Notes under the pieces: generated by a model | The model's database searches: none | What the model was told of the DNA's origin: nothing | The model's input: only the letters and a program-made list of their open reading frames with translations | Source of the DNA: Aquabacterium sp. | GTDB lineage: Bacteria > Pseudomonadota > Gammaproteobacteria > Burkholderiales > Burkholderiaceae_C | Assembly: GCA_030654555.1 (NCBI GenBank) | Contig: JAURXG010000574.1 | Coordinates: forward strand, 1-8,683 | DNA length: 8,683 nucleotides | Reading direction: 5' to 3' | Shown here: in pieces, positions 1-5,691 of the stretch | Layout of the letters: each line of letters starts with the position of its first letter | Numbering within the stretch: the first letter of the stretch is position 1 | Translations under genes and position numbers: made by a program

Positions 1-391
<391 letters not shown>

Positions 392-412
392 GATCTTGAT
401 AAATTACTCAAA

Positions 413-450
413 GAATTGAAGTGAACTTCACTTGCATGAAAATTCAATTC
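413..450 (-). repeat. Nested inverted repeats in the 16S leader
   Basis: Two inverted repeats overlap here. GAATTGAA at 413-420 is the reverse complement of TTCAATTC at 443-450. Inside, AAGTGAA (419-425) and TTCACTT (427-433) form a 7-bp palindrome around a single C. The two structures share bases at 419-420, so they are at least partly alternative. They lie 20-60 nt upstream of mature 16S in the transcript, where the long RNase III processing stem with the 16S 3' flank usually forms. A role in processing is inferred; the partner sequence is outside the window. Confidence 0.5.
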
Positions 451-489
451 AGTGAGCGTTTAAGGTCCATGAGACCTCGACTCCTCAGC

Positions 490-505
490 AATACCTTTCG
501 GTACC
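490..505 (-). other. Leader hairpin with GAAA tetraloop
   Basis: On the minus strand GGTACC-GAAA-GGTATT folds into a six-pair stem (two G-U pairs at the base) closed by a GNRA tetraloop. It lies between boxA and the 16S gene in the leader RNA. GNRA loops often mark stable structural hairpins; its function here (folding guide or processing signal) is not known from the sequence. Confidence 0.45.
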
Positions 506-555
506 ACCAACTCGTCTTGGCACTCGCCTTCTAACGCCCACGCTTATCGGCTGTT

Positions 556-570
556 GATTTTTAAAGAGCT
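556..570 (-). promoter_or_regulatory. boxA antitermination element of the rRNA operon
   Basis: The minus strand reads AGCTCTTTAAAAATC. It matches the boxA core of bacterial rRNA leaders (E. coli TGCTCTTTAACAA) at GCTCTTTAA. NusB and S10 bind boxA in RNA and assemble the antitermination complex that protects untranslated rRNA transcripts from Rho. Its place directly after a boxB-like hairpin and upstream of 16S is the expected order. Confidence 0.85.
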
Positions 571-601
571 TGTTGCCTACTGCTTTTGCAGCTAACAACA
601 A
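570..601 (-). promoter_or_regulatory. boxB-type hairpin at the start of the rRNA transcript
   Basis: An outer six-base arm (596-601 with 570-575, TTGTTG/CAACAA on the minus strand) encloses a small internal loop and an inner stem CTGC/GCAG (588-591 with 580-583) with an AAAA loop. It touches boxA directly and begins only a few nt after the predicted start point, so it would form the 5' end of the nascent transcript. The order hairpin then boxA fits the boxB-boxA layout of rRNA leaders. Confidence 0.7.
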
Positions 602-610
602 AGAAGCGGG

Positions 611-639
611 ATTATGTATTAACTAGATAACCTTGTCAA
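611..639 (-). promoter_or_regulatory. Main rRNA operon promoter (sigma-70 type)
   Basis: On the minus strand there is a perfect -35 hexamer TTGACA (639-634), a 17-bp spacer and a -10 hexamer CATAAT (616-611), which matches five of six consensus bases. The discriminator that follows is GC-rich (CCCGC), as in stringently controlled rRNA promoters sensitive to ppGpp and DksA. Transcription should start near 604. No strongly AT-rich UP element is evident just upstream. It is the strongest-looking promoter in the window. Confidence 0.88.
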
Positions 640-801
640 CCGCTTGGTCTTTCTTTGCGCTTGCAGTTCGTTGCCGATCTGTTTCGCGCTGAGCCTTGGA
701 TTCTGGCACGTCTTTCAGACCGTGTAAACCCTTTATTTTCTGCTCACCCCGCTGATCTGGCTGGTTCCTGTCTGGAGCGGTTCTGATCAGCGAAGCCCAC
801 G

Positions 802-810
802 ACTATAGCA
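802..810 (-). promoter_or_regulatory. Candidate second, upstream rRNA promoter (extended -10)
   Basis: The minus strand holds TGC-TATAGT, an extended -10 motif (TGnTATAAT) with one mismatch in the hexamer, followed by CGTGGGCTTCGCTG. No good -35 is found at a spacing of 16-18 bp; the hexamer at the 17-bp position is GCGCCA. Tandem promoters are common before rRNA operons, and this site is about 190 bp upstream of the main promoter. The call rests on the -10 motif alone. Confidence 0.35.
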
Positions 811-850
811 TCCAATTCCTGTCGTGGCGCATCGGTTGGCGAGTCTCGTG

Positions 851-881
851 AAAAAAGTCTGCCGTGCAAGGTGCGCAGCAG
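851..881 (-). terminator. Candidate intrinsic terminator of the pts operon
   Basis: On the minus strand, CTGCTGC (881-875) can pair with GCA-cg-GCAG (867-859), seven pairs with a two-base bulge around a seven-base loop. After two bases comes a run of six T (856-851). It lies about 205-235 nt downstream of the ptsI stop and just before the rRNA promoter region, where insulation would be useful. The bulge and the short stem make it a moderate-quality terminator. Confidence 0.45.
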
Positions 882-1085
882 CTGCCGTGGCCCGTCGCCG
901 ACAGGCCGGTGGGTCTGCCGCCGTGCCGTGCGCCCGATGCGCGCTGCCTCATCGATTCGATGCGCTTGTCGTGGCGTGATGAGCTGGCCCTTGGTGCCTG
1001 CTGATCGGCTTGCCCTGGCGCACCGCCTACCTTGGCGCGCGATCAGCCAATCAGCATCAGCACGAGGAGTGCGATGACGAGGCAG
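882..1085. other. Intergenic region between ptsI and its candidate terminator
   Basis: No credible gene was found on either strand of this GC-rich stretch. Small frames are Arg-rich and lack Shine-Dalgarno sequences. It holds an 8-bp inverted repeat, GCTGATCG (1000-1007) and CGATCAGC (1040-1047), separated by 32 nt. The same GCTGATC/GATCAGC core recurs at 751-757 and 785-791. It probably acts as the 3' untranslated region of the pts operon transcript. Confidence 0.5.
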
Positions 1086-2867
1086 TCAGGGCGCCGCAGT
1101 CGGGCTGCGCTGCGCGTGACGCTCCTGCAGGCTGGTCCAGGTGGCGGCCGGGTCTGCGCTCCCGATCGTGGCCTGCGCCAATCGGGCCAGTCGCGCCGTG
1201 TCCGCGCGCAGCACCCGCTGCTTGACGGAGGCGATCTGGCTGGGGTGCATGGACAGGCTGCGCAAGCCCAGCCCCAACAACAGGTCGGTGAAGGCGGTGT
1301 CGCCGGCCATTTCGCCGCACACGCTGACGTGCTTGCCCGCTGCCAGTGCTTGGCGCACGACGTCCGCGATCAGGTGCAGCACGGCCGGATGCCAAGGGTC
1401 GTAGAGATGCGCCACCGCCTCGTCGGCGCGGTCGATCGCCAGCGTGTACTGGATCAGGTCATTGGTGCCAATGGACACGAAGTCGAAGTGCTGCAGCAGC
1501 AGCGGCATGGTCATCGCCGCAGCAGGCACCTCGATCATGGCGCCGATCTCGATGTCGTTGAAGGCGACGCAGGCATCGCGCAGCTGTTGCCGTGCCCGCG
1601 CCAGGGCGTCCAGGGTGGCCAGGATCTCGCTGCGGTGCGCCACCATCGGGATCAGCACACGCACCTTGCCGTAGGCGCTGGCCCGCAGAATGGCCCGCAA
1701 CTGCTGCCTGAACATCGCCGGCTCGGACAGGCTCCAGCGGATCGCCCGCAGGCCCAGTGCCGGATTGAGCGCATGCTCGTGACGCAACTCGTGCGCAGCC
1801 ATGCGGTCCAGCGGCTTGTCGGCACCGATGTCGACGGTGCGGATCGTGACCGGCAGCCCCGCCATGGCCGCCACCGCGCCTCGGTAGGCCTCGAATTGTT
1901 CGTCCTCGTCGGGCAACTCGCCATTGCGGTTCATGAACAGGAACTCGCTGCGGAACAGCCCCACACCGACGGCCCCGGCCTCCAAGGCGTTGGCGGCGTC
2001 GCCGGGCAGCTCGATGTTGGCCAGCAATTCCACCGCCTGCCCATCCAGCGTGACCGAGGGCATGTGCCGCAGGCGGTTCAGCCGTGCGCGCTCGAGTTCG
2101 CTCTGGCGCTGGCGGAAGCGGTATTCCTCCAGCACGATGGGCGTGGGGTTGACCACCACCACGCCGGCATCGCCGTCGATGATGAGCCAATCGTCCTGGC
2201 GCACCAGCCGGCTGGCCTCGCGGGCGCCGACGACGGCCGGGATGTCCATGCTGCGCGCGACGATCGCCGTGTGCGAGGTGCGCCCCCCCACGTCGGTGAC
2301 GAAACCCTTGAACACGCTGCCCTTGAACTGCAGCATGTCGGCCGGTGCGATGTCGTTGGCCACCAGCACCAGCGGGTCTTCGCCGCCGAAGTCGCGCGCA
2401 TGCGCCACCTGGGGCAGCAGGGCCTCCTCCTTGGCCAGCGCACGCAGCACGCGCTCGGCCACCTGCTCGACGTCGGCCTTGCGCTCGCGCAGGTAGTCGT
2501 CCTCCATCTCGTCGAACTGGCGCGCCAGCACCTCGGTCTGGGCGGTGAGAGCCCATTCGGCGTTGTAGTGCCGGGTCTCGATCCAGTGGCGGGTGGCGTC
2601 CGCCAGCATCGGGTCGTGCAGCAGCATCAGGTGCACGTCGAGCAAGGCCGCCAGTTCGGTGGGCGCCTCGGCCGGCAGCTCGTGCTTGAGGGTGGTCAGC
2701 TCGGTGGCCACCGTGTCGCGCGCGTGCTTGAGGCGGGCCACCTCGGCGCCCGCGTGGTCGGGCTCGATGAAGTAGTGCGCCACATCCACCCGACTGGACG
2801 CCACCAGCACGGCGCGGCCGATGGCCACGCCACGCGACACCGGCAAGCCGAACATCTGGATGCTCAT
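1086..2867 (-). CDS. ptsI: Phosphoenolpyruvate-protein phosphotransferase (PTS enzyme I)
   Basis: Enzyme I is the cytoplasmic first step of the PTS: it takes phosphate from phosphoenolpyruvate onto a histidine and passes it to HPr. The protein has 593 residues, the family's usual size (about 575-590). The N-terminal swivel/HPr-binding part contains GGRTSHTAIVARS with the phospho-histidine at His199 (E. coli His189). The C-terminal PEP-binding barrel shows GLFRSEFLF with Arg306, Arg343 in the TIRTVDIGADKP block, the Glu of IGAMIEVPAA, IGTNDLIQYTLA at 467-478 and SVCGEMAGD with the catalytic Cys517. All key residues are present, so it should be active. The ATG at 2867 gives the canonical N-terminus (GLPVSRGVAIGRA); the ribosome site before it is weak. 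It is the last gene of the operon, 90 nt after ptsH. Confidence 0.97.
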   Translation of the reverse strand: MSIQMFGLPVSRGVAIGRAVLVASSRVDVAHYFIEPDHAGAEVARLKHARDTVATELTTLKHELPAEAPTELAALLDVHLMLLHDPMLADATRHWIETRHYNAEWALTAQTEVLARQFDEMEDDYLRERKADVEQVAERVLRALAKEEALLPQVAHARDFGGEDPLVLVANDIAPADMLQFKGSVFKGFVTDVGGRTSHTAIVARSMDIPAVVGAREASRLVRQDDWLIIDGDAGVVVVNPTPIVLEEYRFRQRQSELERARLNRLRHMPSVTLDGQAVELLANIELPGDAANALEAGAVGVGLFRSEFLFMNRNGELPDEDEQFEAYRGAVAAMAGLPVTIRTVDIGADKPLDRMAAHELRHEHALNPALGLRAIRWSLSEPAMFRQQLRAILRASAYGKVRVLIPMVAHRSEILATLDALARARQQLRDACVAFNDIEIGAMIEVPAAAMTMPLLLQHFDFVSIGTNDLIQYTLAIDRADEAVAHLYDPWHPAVLHLIADVVRQALAAGKHVSVCGEMAGDTAFTDLLLGLGLRSLSMHPSQIASVKQRVLRADTARLARLAQATIGSADPAATWTSLQERHAQRSPTAAP

Positions 2868-2909
2868 CGGCCCACTTTAGCAGCGCCGCCGCATCGGACG
2901 CTCCAGCGA

Positions 2910-2938
2910 CGCGGCAGCACCCACCCGCAGGTGCCGCG
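2910..2938 (-). promoter_or_regulatory. Intercistronic hairpin between ptsH and ptsI
   Basis: CGCGGCA (2910-2916) and TGCCGCG (2932-2938) form a perfect seven-pair GC-rich stem around 15 nt; an alternative inner pairing CACC/GGTG is possible. On the minus strand no T run follows, so it is not a classical intrinsic terminator. Such hairpins between co-transcribed genes can stabilise the upstream message or attenuate readthrough, here possibly keeping HPr more abundant than enzyme I. That role is inferred. Confidence 0.5.
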
Positions 2939-2957
2939 GGCCGAGTGGCTTGCCGAC

Positions 2958-3227
2958 CTACTGGCCCTCGCCGAACTTGTCGTTGATCAGCGCGAGCAGC
3001 GCGTCCATCGCGGCCTGCTCGTCGGCGCCGTCGGTCTCGATCTCGACCTCGCTGCCCTGGCCGGCGGCCAGCATCATCACGCCCATGATGCTCTTGGCGT
3101 TGATGCGGCGGCCATTGCGCGACAGGTGCACCTCGCTCTGGAACCCGCCGGCCAGCTTGGTGAGCTTGGCCGAGGCCCGGGCGTGCAGCCCCAACTTATT
3201 GCTGATGGTGGCGGTCGATCGGATCAT
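2958..3227 (-). CDS. ptsH: Phosphocarrier protein HPr
   Basis: HPr is the small cytoplasmic carrier that takes phosphate from enzyme I on His15 and hands it to EIIA proteins. The 89-residue product has the family length. The active-site motif KLGLHARASAKLT puts the catalytic histidine exactly at residue 15 with Arg17. The regulatory site KSIMGVM puts a serine at residue 46, the target of HPr kinase/phosphorylase (HprK), which many betaproteobacteria encode; hprK is not in this window. The ATG at 3227 gives the standard HPr N-terminus. The start lies 32 nt inside the end of the EIIA gene, with no clear Shine-Dalgarno sequence, so translation is probably coupled to it. It is followed by the 90-nt gap to ptsI. 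Confidence 0.97.
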   Translation of the reverse strand: MIRSTATISNKLGLHARASAKLTKLAGGFQSEVHLSRNGRRINAKSIMGVMMLAAGQGSEVEIETDGADEQAAMDALLALINDKFGEGQ

Positions 3228-3645
3228 GGCTGGCGGGCTTCTGCGCCTGGTTCTGGGGTGGGGAGACGGCCACGGTCATGACGCCCTGGCTGGCACCTGC
3301 AACGGCCAGGGTCACCATTTCGTCCAGCGGCTTCTGACGGTAATTGAGCGCGCGCCAGATCATCGGCACGTTGACGCCAGCCACCACCCGCACCCCAGGC
3401 CGCTCGGCCAGGTGCTTGGCGATGTTGCAGGGTGTGGCGCCGAAGACGTCGGTCAGGATCAGCGTCTCGGCGGTGCCCAGCGCAACCAGTCGCGCGGCGG
3501 CTTCGGCTTCGTAGACCTCGGCACTGGCCCCTGGGGGCACGTCGTAGACCGCGATCGCCAGGGCCGCCTCGGGAAAGGCGTGCATCGCGGTGTCGCGCAA
3601 TGCGCTGGCGAGCGGGGCATGGGCGATGATGAAGAGACCGGGCAT
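3196..3645 (-). CDS. ptsM: PTS EIIA component, mannose family (regulatory EIIA-Man)
   Basis: This is a stand-alone EIIA domain of the mannose (EIIA-Man, ManX N-terminal) family, which accepts phosphate from HPr on a histidine. The first strand FIIAHAP carries the likely phospho-histidine at His9 (E. coli ManX His10). LILTDVFGATPCNIA (62-76) and VVAGVNVPMIWRAL (87-100) match the two conserved loops of the family, and the C-terminal EMVTLAVAGASQGVM helix is present. No EIIB, EIIC or EIID is nearby, so a regulatory role is likely, as in the ptsM-ptsH-ptsI cluster known from Ralstonia. The ATG at 3645 gives the family's usual N-terminus. An in-frame ATG at 3672 overlaps the stop of the MFS gene as TAATG and would add nine residues; neither start has a good ribosome site. 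Its end overlaps ptsH by 32 nt. Confidence 0.93.
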   Translation of the reverse strand: MPGLFIIAHAPLASALRDTAMHAFPEAALAIAVYDVPPGASAEVYEAEAAARLVALGTAETLILTDVFGATPCNIAKHLAERPGVRVVAGVNVPMIWRALNYRQKPLDEMVTLAVAGASQGVMTVAVSPPQNQAQKPASHDPIDRHHQQ

Positions 3646-3671
3646 CGGGAGCGCATGGGATGGGGCCCTCA

Positions 3672-4952
3672 TTATGGGCGCGCAACACCGTGCAGCCGGC
3701 CACGCGCGCGCTGCCAGTGCCAGCCATTGAGCCAAAGGAACGACAACGCGCAGGCCGCGGCATAGCCTGCAAACGCCAGTTGATAGGCCGGCACCACGCC
3801 CATGCCCTGCGCCCGCAGCGCGTCGATGGCCAACCCGATGCCCCATTGGATGGCAAACACGCCGGCGAAGATCATCAGGTTGAAGGCCGACAGCGCTCGG
3901 CCCGCCAGCGCCGCCGGGAAGGCCTGCCCGACCGCCGGCTGCGCCAACGACACCACGCTGGTGCTGACGCACCACAGCGCCCACAGCCAGGCCGGCGCCC
4001 GCTCGGCCAGCACCACGATCAGCACCAGGCACAACACGCCCGCCGGCCAGGCCAGCGCGATCAGCCGCTCGCCCGCCCAGCCGACCCGGATGAGCCGCGG
4101 CATCACCAGGCCCCAGCACAGGAAGGCCACCAGCATCGCCAGATTGACCAGGAACAGCCCCTGCGCGGCGGCCGCCGGGCTCTGGCCGCCCACCTGCGTG
4201 AGCCACGGGCCGATCCACAGCGACTGCATCGCGACCATGCCGCCATAGGCAAAGAAGCCCAGCGGCGCCACCCGCAGGAAGGCCGGGTGGCTGAAGACCT
4301 GGCGATAGCCGTCGCGGGAGGCGCCCGCGCCTGCGGCTGGCGCGGGGGCCGCCGCATCGGCGGGCACCAGCCGCCAGATCAGCGCCACGGCCAGCAGCAG
4401 CAACACCGTCACCCCGACGAACAGGCCACGCCAGCCGGTATGCGGCAGCAACCACTGCACCGGCACCGTGGACGCCAGCATGCCCAGCGATCCGGTCATC
4501 AGCATCCAGGAGTTGGCACGCAGCTGCGCCGGCACCGTGTAGAGGTGGCGAAAGCAGGTCAGTGGCGCCATCAGGCAGGCCGCCACGCCCACGCCGACGA
4601 GAAAGCGCGCGACCAGCAGGTCGGCCAGCGAGCGCGCGGCGGCAAAGGCCGCACAGCCGAGCATCGCCACGGCCAGAAAGGCCATCAGCACCCGCTTGGC
4701 GCCCCAGCGGTCGAGTGCACTGCCCAGCGGCAGCTGCATCACCGCAAACCCCAGGAAATAGGCCCCCGCCAACAACCCCAGCTGGCCGGCGGCCAAGCCC
4801 AGTTCGGCACTGAACACCGGTGCCAGCGTGGCGGTGACGGCCCGCACCAGCGCCGAGAAGAAGTAGGCAAAGGCGAAGGCGCCGAAGATCGCCAGCGCAC
4901 GCCGACCGGTGAGCCCGGTGTCGGCGCCCGCCAGCAGCGGCGTGCCGCTCAC
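3672..4952 (-). CDS. MFS transporter, substrate unknown
   Basis: A 426-residue inner-membrane protein of the major facilitator superfamily. It shows about 12 hydrophobic segments in two halves, joined by a polar Ala/Pro-rich loop at about 198-214. The loop after TM2 has the MFS motif A (GSALDRWGAKRV, 77-88) with the conserved Asp, Arg, Gly and basic residue. Residues 113-140 (VARFLVGVGVAACLMAPL) match the TM4 region of the family. Nothing seen fixes the substrate; anion/sugar-phosphate or drug-type permeases are all possible. The start is a GTG at 4952 that overlaps the stop of the lipoprotein gene as GTGA, a translational-coupling arrangement. Its stop forms TAATG with a possible ptsM start. 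In many Burkholderiales the gene before ptsM is gshB (recalled), so this neighbour is of interest. Confidence 0.9.
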   Translation of the reverse strand: MSGTPLLAGADTGLTGRRALAIFGAFAFAYFFSALVRAVTATLAPVFSAELGLAAGQLGLLAGAYFLGFAVMQLPLGSALDRWGAKRVLMAFLAVAMLGCAAFAAARSLADLLVARFLVGVGVAACLMAPLTCFRHLYTVPAQLRANSWMLMTGSLGMLASTVPVQWLLPHTGWRGLFVGVTVLLLLAVALIWRLVPADAAAPAPAAGAGASRDGYRQVFSHPAFLRVAPLGFFAYGGMVAMQSLWIGPWLTQVGGQSPAAAAQGLFLVNLAMLVAFLCWGLVMPRLIRVGWAGERLIALAWPAGVLCLVLIVVLAERAPAWLWALWCVSTSVVSLAQPAVGQAFPAALAGRALSAFNLMIFAGVFAIQWGIGLAIDALRAQGMGVVPAYQLAFAGYAAACALSFLWLNGWHWQRARGRLHGVARP

Positions 4953-5461
4953 CGCAGCACCTCGATGGCGTCGAAGAAGGGCCGCGCCAGTGCCTCATCG
5001 GCCCGGGGCCCGACCAGCGTGGCCTGGTAGACGCGCAGGCCGTGGGCGAACACCAGCACCTGCTCGGCCACCGGCTGGCCGTCGGGCAGGCGCCCGCGCA
5101 GGCGCAGCAGCCTGGCGGCCGGATGCGGGGTCATGCCCTTGACCTGCGCCGGCTGTTCGGCGTCGACCACGCCTTGCACATTGGCGCGTGCCGCCTCGCC
5201 CAGCGCCTGCAGGGCCGGGCCGATGCGCGCCGGATCGGCCAGATCGGCCGAGGCGATGGCGAAGGTGTGGCCCTCGGCGGTGCAGGCCATCAGCGTCAGT
5301 TCGACCGGTGCGCCGGCCAGCGGCACCTGGCGCGCGTGGCTGGCGGGCTTGCAGGGCAGCGCCACCGCCAGGCCCCAGCCATCGGGACGCATCTGGCGCC
5401 AATCCAGGGCCGGCGAACAGGCACCCAGCAGCGCCACGGCCAGCAGCGTGAGCCGGATCAC
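4949..5461 (-). CDS. Small lipoprotein of unknown function
   Basis: A 170-residue protein when started at the GTG at 5461. This start gives a textbook lipoprotein signal: Arg3, a hydrophobic run, and the lipobox LLGAC with the lipidated cysteine at residue 15. Serine at +2 predicts sorting to the outer membrane. An in-frame ATG at 5521 would add a 20-residue polar extension, which is unusual before a lipobox; the candidate -10 at 5529-5534 would also leave that ATG without a leader. The mature part has Cys37 and Cys60, which could form a disulfide, and a PDGWGLAVALPCKP stretch. I do not recognise the family. It is the first gene of the pts operon and overlaps the MFS gene by 4 nt, so joint expression with the transporter is likely. 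Confidence 0.8.
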   Translation of the reverse strand: MIRLTLLAVALLGACSPALDWRQMRPDGWGLAVALPCKPASHARQVPLAGAPVELTLMACTAEGHTFAIASADLADPARIGPALQALGEAARANVQGVVDAEQPAQVKGMTPHPAARLLRLRGRLPDGQPVAEQVLVFAHGLRVYQATLVGPRADEALARPFFDAIEVLR

Positions 5462-5528
5462 CTGCGCCTGTCCGACCGGGGGGGCCGCTTTTCGGCCGCA
5501 GCGCGCAGGAACTTGAGTCATCCGCTCG

Positions 5529-5534
5529 ATTATC
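5529..5534 (-). promoter_or_regulatory. Candidate -10 box of the lipoprotein-MFS-pts operon
   Basis: The minus strand reads GATAAT, five of six matches to the sigma-70 -10 hexamer, with a predicted start near 5522. At 17-bp spacing the -35 is poor (CAACCT). A CRP/FNR-type palindrome is centred about 44 bp upstream of that start, close to the class II activator position, which would fit a promoter that lacks a -35. The leader to the GTG at 5461 would be about 60 nt. Confidence 0.35.
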
Positions 5535-5558
5535 CCGGCCGCTTTCGTGCAAGGTTGC

Positions 5559-5574
5559 CGTGATGCATGTCACG
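5559..5574. promoter_or_regulatory. Candidate CRP/FNR-family operator
   Basis: CGTGA-TGCATG-TCACG has perfect 5-bp inverted arms around a 6-bp spacer, the geometry of CRP-type sites (TGTGA-N6-TCACA), lacking only the outermost T and A of consensus. It lies in the region between the divergent lipoprotein gene and the plus-strand pseudo-kinase gene. It covers the first possible start codons (GTG 5560, ATG 5563) of the latter, which argues for a start further downstream. Confidence 0.4.
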
Positions 5575-5691
5575 ACGGCAGAACCGGCCATGAAAACGTT
5601 ACCAATTCGACCGATCAGCCGGGGCAACATCCGCCCCACAACAACGCCGCCCCCAGGTCGCCTCGCGCCCTGCACGGACGCACACAGCCCC

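Larger units (their letters stand above)
392..604 (-). other. rRNA operon 5' leader (transcribed spacer before 16S)
   Basis: This is the stretch between the inferred transcription start (about 604, from the promoter at 611-639) and the mature 16S 5' end. It is clearly more AT-rich than the protein genes and holds no credible reading frame. It contains, in order of transcription, a boxB-type hairpin, boxA, a GAAA-loop hairpin and a nested inverted repeat, each listed separately. Such leaders are removed by RNase III and other nucleases during 16S maturation, and they carry the antitermination signals for the NusB/S10 complex. The exact start point is inferred from promoter spacing. Confidence 0.85.

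Noticed and set aside
1036..1086. A hydrophobic peptide (VIALLVLMLIG) ending just past the ptsI stop on the minus strand
   Set aside because: No ATG start with a usable ribosome site gives a protein of meaningful length; the frame overlaps the ptsI end and has only about a dozen non-polar codons.
1032..3281. A 749-codon open frame on the plus strand opposite ptsI and ptsH
   Set aside because: It is the antisense mirror of two certain genes in high-GC DNA, is rich in His, Gln, Arg and Gly, and has no recognisable motif. Long stop-free antisense frames are common when the coding strand has strong GC3 bias.
3660..5030. A 456-codon plus-strand frame opposite the MFS gene
   Set aside because: It is Gln-, His- and Arg-rich without motifs, and mirrors the well-supported MFS reading frame; a codon-bias artefact.
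5560..5691. Extension of the pseudo-kinase gene to the GTG at 5560 or the ATG at 5563 or 5590
   Set aside because: AAGG before 5560/5563 is plausible, but the codons up to 5690 lack the GC3 bias of the body, and the first starts lie inside the CRP-like palindrome. The start remains uncertain.
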